Source of the DNA: a bacterium
Lineage (GTDB): Bacteria; Zhuqueibacterota; Zhuqueibacteria; Residuimicrobiales; Residuimicrobiaceae
Assembly (NCBI GenBank): GCA_029554865.1
Contig: JAKPUX010000202.1
Coordinates: 1 to 64,000 of the forward strand
DNA: 64,000 nucleotides
Direction: 5' to 3'
The notes beneath the pieces are model-generated. The model worked only from the letters and a program-made list of their open reading frames with translations, was not told the origin of the DNA and did no database searches. Below, piece by piece: positions 37,105 through 48,747 of this stretch (positions within the stretch are counted from its first letter, which is position 1; each line of letters opens with the position of its first letter). The translations under genes and the position numbers were made by a program.

Positions 37105-40104
37105 TTACTTGCTCAGTCGCAACCCGAATTGAATAAAACGCGGCGAGGAGTAATTGCCGGGCCTGGTGAAATACTCAGCGACGTTGGAGATCTCGACATC
37201 CGGCATCCCCACGCGGTCGACCTGATTGATCCCCTGCAAGGTGTAATCGGGCTGGCCGGTGTCAGAATAGATGCCGGTGGCGTTGCGGGTGTCGAGCAGA
37301 TTGGTGATGTTGCAAAAAATCTGGGCCCGGAAGGTGCCGATATTGACCAAGCGGCCGACGCGAAGATCGAGATTATAGGTGAGGGGCTTGCGCTCGCTGT
37401 TCTCGCGCAGGCCCGTAAAGGTGCCGGAACCCGAAACCTCACCGCGCGCAAAAGAGGGGGTGTAGGGCAGGCCCGAATTAATCGTGCTGACCAGACTGGT
37501 CGACCAGCCGCGGTTGGCGTAGCTGATCACCGTATTGAGGGCCTGACGCTGATCCCAGTTGAGGTCGATCATCTGGACGCGCGGTGCCTCCTTGGCGAGG
37601 GCGTCATAATAAGCGTCCTGTGGATCCGAAGAGGTCCCCTTGGCGGTCATGTAGGTATAATCGAGATTGATCGCCAGCTTGCTGAGACGGTAGCTGGCCG
37701 AAAGCGTGACCCCCTTGGCCGCCGCATGATCCTTGTTGACATACATGTAATAGGTCATGCCCTGATAGGTGTCAATGGGCTCCCCGGTCCCCAGCCAATC
37801 GCGGATATCACGATAAAAGCCGGTGAGATGGAGATAGAGATTCTCCGAGAGCTGCTGCTGGAGTCCGAGTTCGTACATCACCGTGCGCTCGGCATTGAGA
37901 TCGGCATTGCCGACCAGATTGCTGGCGCCGGCTCCGGTGATCCAAAAATTGGGATTGTCGTAGAGATAGCTGAGCTGGGGATTCTGGAAAAACCAGCCGT
38001 AGCTGAAATGGATGACCCCCTTGTCGGTGATCGGAAAACTGAGCCCGAAGCGCGGCGAGAGCTGCGACTTGGCCTGGGCCTTTTTCCACCAAAAGCCCTC
38101 CCGTTCGGCGACAGTATACTTGACCAGCTCGCTGTCGGGCGTGGAGGGGGTATAGTTCCGGTAAATATGGTCCATCTTGAAGGGGGAGTAGATCTGGGGA
38201 TCCATCGGATCGGCCAGGACGCGCCCGTCCGGATCGAAGCGGTCATAGCGCAAACCGATATTGATGATCAATTCATTGAACTCGATCTTGTCCTGGATGT
38301 AGGCCGAATACTCCTTGGGCTTGACGCCATACTTGACATGGAATGGCGAGCTCTCATCCGGGACGATCGGACGGAAGGTGACGTCGGAGAACTGGAGCTG
38401 GAACCAGTCGTTGCGCAGATCATTCAAGGTGGTCGCGGCACCAATCTTGACGAGATGGCGCTTGTTGATCTGGCTGGTCAGATCGAGGCTGAAATTGTAA
38501 TATTCGACATCGTTCTTGCCGATATCGGTCGAATTGCCATAATAGGTGAAATCATTGACGCGGGAGATGACCGAGATGTTGTCCTCCGCCCTGCGGCCGT
38601 AAACATACTGCTCAATCATCGCCGATTCAGTCGGCATGTAGCGAGGATCGTACGGGTCCTCATAGAGAAAATTCTTGTGGGCCTTGTCGTAATAGTTGGC
38701 CTTGAAATCGATAAAGGTGCTCTTGGAGGCGATATACTTGGCCGAAAAGATATGGGTCTGACTGCGGGTATTGTAGAACTTGCCGGCGTCCGGCACATAT
38801 TTGTAGTTCCAGCCGACCCCGTAGCTGCGGTCATAGTTGTAGTAGAGGCCGTAGGAGAGCTTGAGCTTGCTCGAAGCATCGAGGAAGAATTTGGCCTGGG
38901 AGGAATAGCCCTTGTACCAGCCCAGGGGCACCATCTGGTTGTCGGCCGCGGCGAAGGTGTGGACGGTATCACCGACCGGGGACTGGAAGCCCCAGGGCAT
39001 GAAGTAGCGCACTCCCTGGGTGAAGCTCGGACTGTCCTGCACGCGCCCCGAGATGAAATAGGTGAGCCGCTTCTGGGTGAAAGGGATCGGTCCCGAGATG
39101 TTGACCTGGAAATCGGTGTTGGTGGTCGGGTTGTAGCTGTCGAGATAGGATTTCTTCGTCAGCCAGGGTTTGGTCGCCTGGGCGGAGGAGGTGTAGGGAT
39201 TGACGTCGCCGAAATCGTAGAGGATAAAATTGCCCCCGCGGGTGAGAGCACGCGCGGCGGCGTTGGCCCAGGCAGGGTTGTTCATGACGTAATAGGTGCC
39301 ATCATCGAAGCTGAGATGGTCTCCGAAATAGCCGGTGGCATTGATACGGAATTCATCGCTGCCCTGCTTGGTGACGATGTTGACCACGCCCGAGAGGGCC
39401 TGGCCATATTCGGCGTTGAAGGTGCCGGTGATGGTCTTGAGCTCCTGGATGGCCTGATCGTCGATGCTGATGCCCGCCGAGCGGCTGAGGGGATCGACCA
39501 CCTTGACGCCGTCGACCATGTAGGTGATCTCGCTGGTGCGACCGCCGCGGATGTGGAGGTTGCCGCCATCATCGGTGACTACGCCGGCCTGCAGATTGAC
39601 CAGTTCGGCGACGCTGCGCACCGGCAGCTGGTCGATCTTGTCCGCCCCGAAGGAGACCTGGGAGGAGGTTAAATCCTTCTGAATCTGCACCCGGTCGGCG
39701 ATGATGTCGATCGATTCCCCGCTCTCGAGCACCGTGGTGGAGAGACGGGTGTCGAGTTTGGTGGTGAGGTCGACGCTGACCGCCACCTGGGTCTTGTTGA
39801 CCGACTGGTAGCCGATATAGACGAAGCGGACGGTGTAGACCCCGGGCTTGATGTTGATGATGTAATACTCGCCGTTGGGATCGGTGACAGCCCCCTGAAC
39901 GGCCGATCCGCTGAGCGGAATAACCCGCCCGCTTTCGATGCGTTCGACGATCATCACGTTGGCGCCGATGAGGGGCTGCCCGTTCGCGGCATCGGTGACC
40001 CGGCCGGAGATTTTTCCCGTCTCCCCCGCCATAAGCGGCGCCGGTAGCAGACCGGCGCACAAGGCCAGGAGGGCGAGCAGGAGGATAGCGGAGCGGTACG
40101 ACAT
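37105..40104 (-). CDS. TonB-dependent receptor with N-terminal carboxypeptidase-regulatory-like domain (SusC-like)
   Basis: GKISGRVTDAANGQPLIGANVMIVE, plug domain VRSVAELVNLQAGVVTDDGGNLHIRGGRTSEITYMVDGVKVVDPLSR...NAEYGQALSGVVNIVTKQGSDEF, beta-barrel and C-terminal FIQFGLRLSK. Confidence 0.93.
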   Translation of the reverse strand: MSYRSAILLLALLALCAGLLPAPLMAGETGKISGRVTDAANGQPLIGANVMIVERIESGRVIPLSGSAVQGAVTDPNGEYYIINIKPGVYTVRFVYIGYQSVNKTQVAVSVDLTTKLDTRLSTTVLESGESIDIIADRVQIQKDLTSSQVSFGADKIDQLPVRSVAELVNLQAGVVTDDGGNLHIRGGRTSEITYMVDGVKVVDPLSRSAGISIDDQAIQELKTITGTFNAEYGQALSGVVNIVTKQGSDEFRINATGYFGDHLSFDDGTYYVMNNPAWANAAARALTRGGNFILYDFGDVNPYTSSAQATKPWLTKKSYLDSYNPTTNTDFQVNISGPIPFTQKRLTYFISGRVQDSPSFTQGVRYFMPWGFQSPVGDTVHTFAAADNQMVPLGWYKGYSSQAKFFLDASSKLKLSYGLYYNYDRSYGVGWNYKYVPDAGKFYNTRSQTHIFSAKYIASKSTFIDFKANYYDKAHKNFLYEDPYDPRYMPTESAMIEQYVYGRRAEDNISVISRVNDFTYYGNSTDIGKNDVEYYNFSLDLTSQINKRHLVKIGAATTLNDLRNDWFQLQFSDVTFRPIVPDESSPFHVKYGVKPKEYSAYIQDKIEFNELIINIGLRYDRFDPDGRVLADPMDPQIYSPFKMDHIYRNYTPSTPDSELVKYTVAEREGFWWKKAQAKSQLSPRFGLSFPITDKGVIHFSYGWFFQNPQLSYLYDNPNFWITGAGASNLVGNADLNAERTVMYELGLQQQLSENLYLHLTGFYRDIRDWLGTGEPIDTYQGMTYYMYVNKDHAAAKGVTLSASYRLSKLAINLDYTYMTAKGTSSDPQDAYYDALAKEAPRVQMIDLNWDQRQALNTVISYANRGWSTSLVSTINSGLPYTPSFARGEVSGSGTFTGLRENSERKPLTYNLDLRVGRLVNIGTFRAQIFCNITNLLDTRNATGIYSDTGQPDYTLQGINQVDRVGMPDVEISNVAEYFTRPGNYSSPRFIQFGLRLSK

Positions 40105-40161
40105 AGTGCCTCCAACAAATTAGGGCATTGCACTGCATGGGTGAGAAAAGGACAGTAGGAT

Positions 40162-40208
40162 CTGCCGGAAGACAGGGGTGATGAAGATTTCCGCTGTCCT
40201 CCGGCAGA
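40162..40208 (-). promoter_or_regulatory. Long hairpin in the 5' leader of the TonB-receptor operon
   Basis: CTGCCGGAAGACAG -18 nt loop- CTGTCCTCCGGCAG plus one flanking T/A pair. The only A/C mismatch on + becomes a G-U pair in minus-strand RNA. Confidence 0.5.
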
Positions 40209-40246
40209 GCCCCTCTCCTCGCGGCCGGGGGGCTGCCGGTTGACGT

Positions 40247-40283
40247 TAAAAAAGGATGGGGTGATCACAAGACCACCCCATCC
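40247..40283 (-). terminator. Rho-independent terminator downstream of the tandem-CBM gene
   Basis: Minus strand GGATGGGGTG-gtcttgtgat-CACCCCATCC-TTTTTT. Confidence 0.88.
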
Positions 40284-40292
40284 GGTGAGGAA

Positions 40293-43200
40293 TTACTTGA
40301 GAAGCGTCATCTTGAGAATATGGGTGTACTCCGGCGTGACCATGCGGCAGAAATAGACGCCGCTGCTGACGGCCTGACCGGCGTTGTTCTGACCATTCCA
40401 GGTGATGACATGCGCGCCGGCGGCCATGCGGCCGTCGACCAGGGTCGCCACCTCTTTGCCGAGCAGATCATAGACCGCAATCCGGACCTGGGTGCTGCGG
40501 GCCACCTGATAGTTGATCGTGGTGACCGGGTTGAAGGGGTTCGGATAGTTGTTCTTGAGCTCGAAAACCAGGGGCTGCTGGGCTTCGGCCTCGACAGCAG
40601 TCGGGCCGCCGACCACCTGCAGGAAACCGAAGGTGGAGGGACGCTTCCAATCCTCGGAATTGGCCTGGTTGCCCCAACCGGTCCAGAGCGTACGCTCGGT
40701 GTCGCCCTTGGAGGGATCGAGATCGGTGCCGTCGATGCGCAGGGGCAGCATGGCGCCATCGACGACATCGAGATTGCCACCCTTGGCCAGAGAATCGAGG
40801 GCGATGCGGACTTCGATGATGTAGCCATCGCCGGTGAATTTCTGGTAGACGGTGCGCTCCACTCCCGGGAACTCATAATCGGAGGAGCCGCTCTTCTGCG
40901 TGGTGCCCCAGGCGGTGAAGCTGATGCGCCAATCGCCGGTGCCAGCCAGATCGACATCCTTGTAGAGATGGGGCGGTTCGAGCACGGAATTGTAAAAGCC
41001 GAGATAGAACTCGAGGGCATCGCCCATCCAGGCCTGGCTGCCGGAGACGATCGGCTCGCTGCCGGAAGCATTGAGGTCATCATCAGTGACGTCAGCGGAG
41101 ATGTAGAGATAATTGGCATCAATGATGAAGGTGGCGTTCCAGCTCATATCAGTGGAAGCCGGGGTCCAGCCGGTGGTGTCCGAACCGTTGTGACGCTCGG
41201 CCTTGAGGCCATACTGCTTATAGTCGGTGAACTCATTGTCCAGGCCGTCCAGGGAGAAGACGCTGGCAAAATTCTCGACATAGAAGGCCTTGGCAGTGAC
41301 GCTGCTGTTGCAAGTGAGTGGGCCGACCCGCGATTTGTCACCGAGATCATATTCAGTTCCCTCGGCATCGACCGCCGCGACCGCGAAATAGTAGGTCACC
41401 TGTTCGCTCTGGGCCGTCCAGGGGCGGTAGGAGTAGTACTGGGTGCCGTGAGGGACAGCATTGCCAATGAGGATGACGCCCGGATCGGAGACGTTGTTAA
41501 TCGGCGACTTGCTCATGTAAACGTTGTAGGTCTCGGTGCCGATTTCATTGTCTTCCCAGGTGACGTTGAAGTACTCGAAATAGGTCCCGTTGGCGCTGAA
41601 AGTGCCGATCTCGCCCGCGATGTCCGGAGAGAAGACCTTGCCCTCGGGGGCCTTGACGCCGAGAAGGGTAAAGTTGTCAAAGTAGATCGTGCCCGCCCAG
41701 TCGTTGTCGACGTTATAATAGATCTGGCAGCCGACGGTGAGGACTGCGGTGGGATCGACTTCGCCGGTACCGACATAGTGGAGCACATCGTAGGTCATCT
41801 TGTTCCAGGTGCCCGGCTTGAAGGTGCTGTCGCTGAGGAAGAAGGATTTCTCGGTCCAGGTCCAGGTGGCATGGTCCATGACGAAGATTGAGATCTGGGC
41901 GCCGAGCGGGGCGTCGGCGGGAACCCAGACATCCATGGTGATGGCGGTGGCGCCAGTGTCAGTCTTGGTGGGCCAGCCGAGATTAATGTTGGCATTGTCG
42001 AAGGAGCCCTTCTTGGAACCGGCGAGGGCCTTGCTGAAATCCCAGTTGGTCACCAGCACGCCGGTGGTGCGGCCGGAGGGATCAGCACCCTGGGCGACGC
42101 CGATGAGGCCGGCGCCCCAGTTGTTGTTGACGAAGTTCTGGGTGCCGGCCGAGGCCTTTTCCCAGTTGGCGACGACCCACTTGTCGCCCACTTCGAGGGT
42201 GTGCAGGGTGTAATCATCCATCAGGACCTTGCCCGTCCAGGTCAGACCGGCGCCGAAATAGATCTCGATGCCGCCCTTGACCTTCAGCCAGGGCTGGAAG
42301 TTGGGCCAGGTCTCCATGGCGCGTTTGATCGGGTAGTGAATGGTGTTCCACTGGCCGGCCTTGATGCGCTCACCTTCACCGCCGACAGAGAACTTGTAGT
42401 CGGTCCACTGCCAGGCGCCTTCGGCGATCTGCATCCAGACCTTCAGGACCGCAGTAGCCGGAAAATCGGCGGGGACCCAGACCTTGAAAGTGGCGAAATA
42501 GGCGCCGGGGGCCTCGGCCGAGGTCCAGAGCATATTGACCGGATCGGTGCCGATGGCGGCCTTGGTATCGCCCTGGGCGGCATCACAGTTGAGGGCCAGC
42601 ACCTTGTTGCCGGCGACGGCGGGATCATCCTCGACCGCAACCGAGAGCAGGGCATCGCCCCAGTATTTGCCGAAATTGCCATTATTGGCAGTGAAATCGG
42701 TCACCACGACGGGCTCGACACCCGCCAGGGCGAAATTATCGAAGAGGACATCTCCGGCCCAGGTCGGACTTGAACTTTTATCACTCGGGAAATAAACTTC
42801 TACGCCGCCCTTGATCTTGAGCCAGGGCTGGAAATTGGCATAGGCTTCCATCATCGCCGAAACGGGATAGTGGAGGGTGACCCACTGGCCGGCCTTGAAA
42901 TGGTTGCCCTCGCCGGCGATGGACCATTTATAGTCGGTCCACTGCCAGGAGCCTTCTGCAATCTGGGCCCAGAGCTTGACGACGGCGGAATCGGGAAAAC
43001 CCTCGGGGACATAGACATCGATGGTGAAGAATTTGGCACCCTGCACATCAGCGGCGGTCCAGCCCAGGGGCAGGGGATCGACGCCGATGGCGGCCTTGCC
43101 GTCGCCAGTGGCAGCGGTGCACGAGAGCTTCAGGACGCCGGTGCTGCGTCCGGAGGGATCGGCAGCCTGCGCCAGAGCGGTGCCGGCATTGCCCCACCAG

Positions 43201-43322
43201 ATGCCCCAGTTTTGCGTGCCTTCTGCGGCGTTCTCAAAATCAAATTTGACCTGAGAAAAAGCCAGTCCGCTGAGCAGCAAAACCGCGAGCACTGCCACCA
43301 TCATTTTCAAAAACAGTTTCAT
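40293..43322 (-). CDS. Secreted surface protein with three tandem ~180-aa CBM-like domains, a CBM9/DOMON-like domain and T9SS C-terminal domain
   Basis: Repeats containing QIAEGSWQWTDYKWSIAGEGNHFKAGQW / QIAEGAWQWTDYKFSVGGEGERIKAGQW; FIIDANYLYISADVTDDDLNA...WMGDALEFYLGFYN; NNYPNPFNPVTTINYQV. Start at 43322 (SD AGGAGGCAAGC). Confidence 0.85.
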   Translation of the reverse strand: MKLFLKMMVAVLAVLLLSGLAFSQVKFDFENAAEGTQNWGIWWGNAGTALAQAADPSGRSTGVLKLSCTAATGDGKAAIGVDPLPLGWTAADVQGAKFFTIDVYVPEGFPDSAVVKLWAQIAEGSWQWTDYKWSIAGEGNHFKAGQWVTLHYPVSAMMEAYANFQPWLKIKGGVEVYFPSDKSSSPTWAGDVLFDNFALAGVEPVVVTDFTANNGNFGKYWGDALLSVAVEDDPAVAGNKVLALNCDAAQGDTKAAIGTDPVNMLWTSAEAPGAYFATFKVWVPADFPATAVLKVWMQIAEGAWQWTDYKFSVGGEGERIKAGQWNTIHYPIKRAMETWPNFQPWLKVKGGIEIYFGAGLTWTGKVLMDDYTLHTLEVGDKWVVANWEKASAGTQNFVNNNWGAGLIGVAQGADPSGRTTGVLVTNWDFSKALAGSKKGSFDNANINLGWPTKTDTGATAITMDVWVPADAPLGAQISIFVMDHATWTWTEKSFFLSDSTFKPGTWNKMTYDVLHYVGTGEVDPTAVLTVGCQIYYNVDNDWAGTIYFDNFTLLGVKAPEGKVFSPDIAGEIGTFSANGTYFEYFNVTWEDNEIGTETYNVYMSKSPINNVSDPGVILIGNAVPHGTQYYSYRPWTAQSEQVTYYFAVAAVDAEGTEYDLGDKSRVGPLTCNSSVTAKAFYVENFASVFSLDGLDNEFTDYKQYGLKAERHNGSDTTGWTPASTDMSWNATFIIDANYLYISADVTDDDLNASGSEPIVSGSQAWMGDALEFYLGFYNSVLEPPHLYKDVDLAGTGDWRISFTAWGTTQKSGSSDYEFPGVERTVYQKFTGDGYIIEVRIALDSLAKGGNLDVVDGAMLPLRIDGTDLDPSKGDTERTLWTGWGNQANSEDWKRPSTFGFLQVVGGPTAVEAEAQQPLVFELKNNYPNPFNPVTTINYQVARSTQVRIAVYDLLGKEVATLVDGRMAAGAHVITWNGQNNAGQAVSSGVYFCRMVTPEYTHILKMTLLK

Positions 43323-43482
43323 GCTTGCCTCCTGATACGTTTTGGATGGATGAAACCGACTGTAGTAAATTGGACTGCTTCGTTGCATCAACACACTCTC
43401 TGCAACCGAGGCTCACCTCCTTCCTTTTCGTGCAATAGAATCCCGGAACTTGTGTGGCCCTGCCGGCGGAGCGGTGGTCTGC

Positions 43483-44493
43483 TCACGCCGATACGCGTGC
43501 GGCCACGGATTCCCGTTCGATCAGCCGGGTCGGGACGAGGGTGGTGACCGGCTGCACTATTTCATGGTTCAGCACCTTGAAGAGGGTGCGCACTGCGATG
43601 GAACCCATCTGCTCCTTGTAAACGCGGATGGTGGAGAGGGGCGGCGAGATCATCTTGCCCAGCTCGATGTCATCGAAGCCGATGATGGAGATATCGTCAG
43701 GAACGCTGAGGCCGTGGTCAGTGACCGCCTTGTAGCCATAAATGGCATTGATGTCGTTGGCAGCAAAGATGGCGCTCGGGGGTTCGGGCAGGTCGAGGAG
43801 GGCGCTGAGATGGTCATAGCCCTTCTCCAGGCCGCCGCAGCGCACCAGCTCCTCGCAGAGAGGGAGTCGGGCGAATTCGAGGGCTTTGCAATAACCGTCA
43901 AGGCGCTGGCGGAAGCTGAGCCGGTCGAGATCGCCGGAGATAAAACCGATGCGGGTATGGCCATGATCAAGAAGGAACTGGACGGCCTGAAAGGCGCCGT
44001 GTTCGTTGTCGATCAGCACCTGGGAAAAGGTGTTGCTGGTGATCTTGGGGTCGACCAGAACAGTGGCGATCTCGAGTGAAGCGAGCTGGTCGATAAACGC
44101 CTGCTGCAGCACCCCGATGAGAATGAGGCCGTCGACCTGACGCTCACGGATCATCTTGGGAATGGCGGTGGTGTGTCCCTCGGGGAGAAGATGGAGGACG
44201 AGGCTGTGGTTGCTGACGGCGAGTTCGGCCTCGATGCCCTCAAGCACGCGTGAATAAAAAGGATTGAGGGAGAGGGGCAGTTGTTCGCGGCAGAAGATGA
44301 CCCCGACGCTTTCGGTGATTTTTTTCTTGAGGGCCTTGCCGAGGGCGTTGGGATGAAAATCGTGTTCCCTGGCGATGGCGAGGATGCGCTGGCGGGTGGC
44401 CTCGGCGACATCGGGGCGGCCGTTGAGGGCCTTGGAGACGGTGGCCGCCGAGCAGTGGGCGGCCTTGGCGATGTTTTTTATGGTAGTCATCAC
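43483..44493 (-). CDS. LacI-family transcriptional regulator
   Basis: MTTIKNIAKAAHCSAATVSKALNGRPDVAEATRQRILAIAREHDFHPNALGKAL helix-turn-helix/hinge; periplasmic-binding-like effector domain. Confidence 0.95.
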   Translation of the reverse strand: MMTTIKNIAKAAHCSAATVSKALNGRPDVAEATRQRILAIAREHDFHPNALGKALKKKITESVGVIFCREQLPLSLNPFYSRVLEGIEAELAVSNHSLVLHLLPEGHTTAIPKMIRERQVDGLILIGVLQQAFIDQLASLEIATVLVDPKITSNTFSQVLIDNEHGAFQAVQFLLDHGHTRIGFISGDLDRLSFRQRLDGYCKALEFARLPLCEELVRCGGLEKGYDHLSALLDLPEPPSAIFAANDINAIYGYKAVTDHGLSVPDDISIIGFDDIELGKMISPPLSTIRVYKEQMGSIAVRTLFKVLNHEIVQPVTTLVPTRLIERESVAARVSA

Positions 44494-44536
44494 CCTCTGG
44501 CGAAAGGGGGAAGGGGCGGGAGACGGTGGATTATTT

Positions 44537-44550
44537 CGAAATCGTTTTCG
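44537..44550. promoter_or_regulatory. Candidate LacI-family operator 1 (CGAAATCGTTTTCG)
   Basis: Near-palindrome with central CG, 43 bp upstream of the lacI-type ATG. Confidence 0.65.
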
Positions 44551-44705
44551 TTATCCTAAAAAAAAGTAGCACTTTTTTTGCTTTCAGTCAAGCATTTTTT
44601 CGAAATTATTAAATATTTTCGAAGATTGGGGGCGGGCAGTGAGACCAGAAAGTTTTTTATTGTTGTTAATTATGTTTTTACGATCTTCGCAAGGAATAAC
44701 GATTT

Positions 44706-44719
44706 CGAAATCGTTTTCA
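44706..44719. promoter_or_regulatory. Candidate LacI-family operator 2 (CGAAATCGTTTTCA)
   Basis: Second copy; 13/14 identical to operator 1 and preceded by GATTT (CGATTTCGAAATCGTTTTCAG). Confidence 0.6.
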
Positions 44720-44838
44720 GCGGAACGGGGCGCTTCCCTCCCGCTCCATCGAAAATGGCCCATGTTACATCCCGGATGCAGATTAATGCTCGCCAGCAGC
44801 AGGCCGCTGGCGCACCGGGATCCGCCCCGGCAACACGC

Positions 44839-47688
<2,850 letters not shown>

Positions 47689-47994
47689 GAAAGACCTCGC
47701 TGGCGTTAGCAGGAGCGCAGCCGGAAAGAGAGCAGGATTAAGAACCCAAGGTTTTGCCCTCGCAGGCCATCCGAATCACCAAAAGCGAGGATAATCACCA
47801 GGATGAGGGCGCCCTTGACCGTACCCGTAATATAGGAGCGGTTTATGCAAGATTCAAGAGAAAAATCAGCCCATGCTCACCCCGTTAGCAATCGAGGGGA
47901 AAGCAGCACGCCGGAAGCTGCGCCCCGCCTCCCGGCGCGGGAATTAATCGCCGCCCGGTGGCATTATATAGGTGAGTCAATCTCAGGAGGAAAC

Positions 47995-48612
47995 ATGGAA
48001 CTTGTCAAGGCCATTGAGCAAAGAAGAACTGTACGCCGATTCTCCAGCGCGCCTGTTGCGGCGGAGAGTCTCAAGGAGTTGGCCCGCCGGGCCGGACTCG
48101 CTCCCAGCATCAACAACAGTCAGCCGTGGAAATTCATCGCCGTCACCCGCGCGGAGGTCATCCGGGAGATGGCCGCCGCCGTCCATCAGCGCGTGAGCCA
48201 GCTCTTCGCCGGGGCGGAGAAGGAGAACATTCTTCGCACGGTTGACCATTTTTCGACCGTCTTCGAGCACGCGCCCGCCGTCCTCTTCGTCGCAGCGCGG
48301 CCCTACCAGGCTATCGCCGATGAAATCGGCAGCGGCGAAACCGGGCATGACGCCCTCAACGCGATGCGCCGTCATCCTGATCTGCAGAGCGTCGGTGCGG
48401 CAGTGCAGAACATCCTGCTCTCTGCCACTGAGTTGGGGCTCGGTGCGTGCTGGCTCTCCGGCCTGATGGTGGCGCGGCCCGAGCTGGAGAAAGTGCTCGG
48501 GCTGGAGCAGCCCTGGGAGCTGGTTACCGCAATAGCCATAGGCACTCCCGAAAGCACGCCCGTTCCCAAACAGCATCCCCCCGTCGAACAGATCTTCACC
48601 CTCATCGACTGA
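47995..48612 (+). CDS. Nitroreductase family protein
   Basis: MELVKAIEQRRTVRRFSSAPVAAESLKELARRAGLAPSINNSQPWKFIAVT...SVGAAVQNILLSATELGLGACWLSGLM; SD CAGGAGGAAAC before ATG 47995. Confidence 0.93.
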   Translation: MELVKAIEQRRTVRRFSSAPVAAESLKELARRAGLAPSINNSQPWKFIAVTRAEVIREMAAAVHQRVSQLFAGAEKENILRTVDHFSTVFEHAPAVLFVAARPYQAIADEIGSGETGHDALNAMRRHPDLQSVGAAVQNILLSATELGLGACWLSGLMVARPELEKVLGLEQPWELVTAIAIGTPESTPVPKQHPPVEQIFTLID

Positions 48613-48747
48613 GCGGCTTTGCTGGCCCCGGCCGGAAGGGAGAAAGAGCCCCTTCCGGCCGCGCGGCGTTGAATACTGGAGGGCTTTGGAAATATCTCTT
48701 GCGCGATTCGCAAGGCGGAGCTATATTATAGCCGCGAACCCAGCGAA

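Noticed and set aside
37129-39672. 847-aa plus-strand ORF opposite the TonB receptor
   Set aside because: High-GC antisense shadow. Composition is low-complexity Ile/Gly/Asp-rich with no recognisable motifs, and the opposite strand is a clear TBDR.
43483-44493. Regulator as direct controller of the mannan operon
   Set aside because: Operator-like sequences were found only near the regulator itself. Without a motif scan the link to the TBDR operon is unproven.
48630-48660. GC-rich hairpin after the nitroreductase as terminator
   Set aside because: Good stem (GGCCGGAAGG/CCTTCCGGCC) but no U-run on the transcribed strand, so not listed as a terminator.
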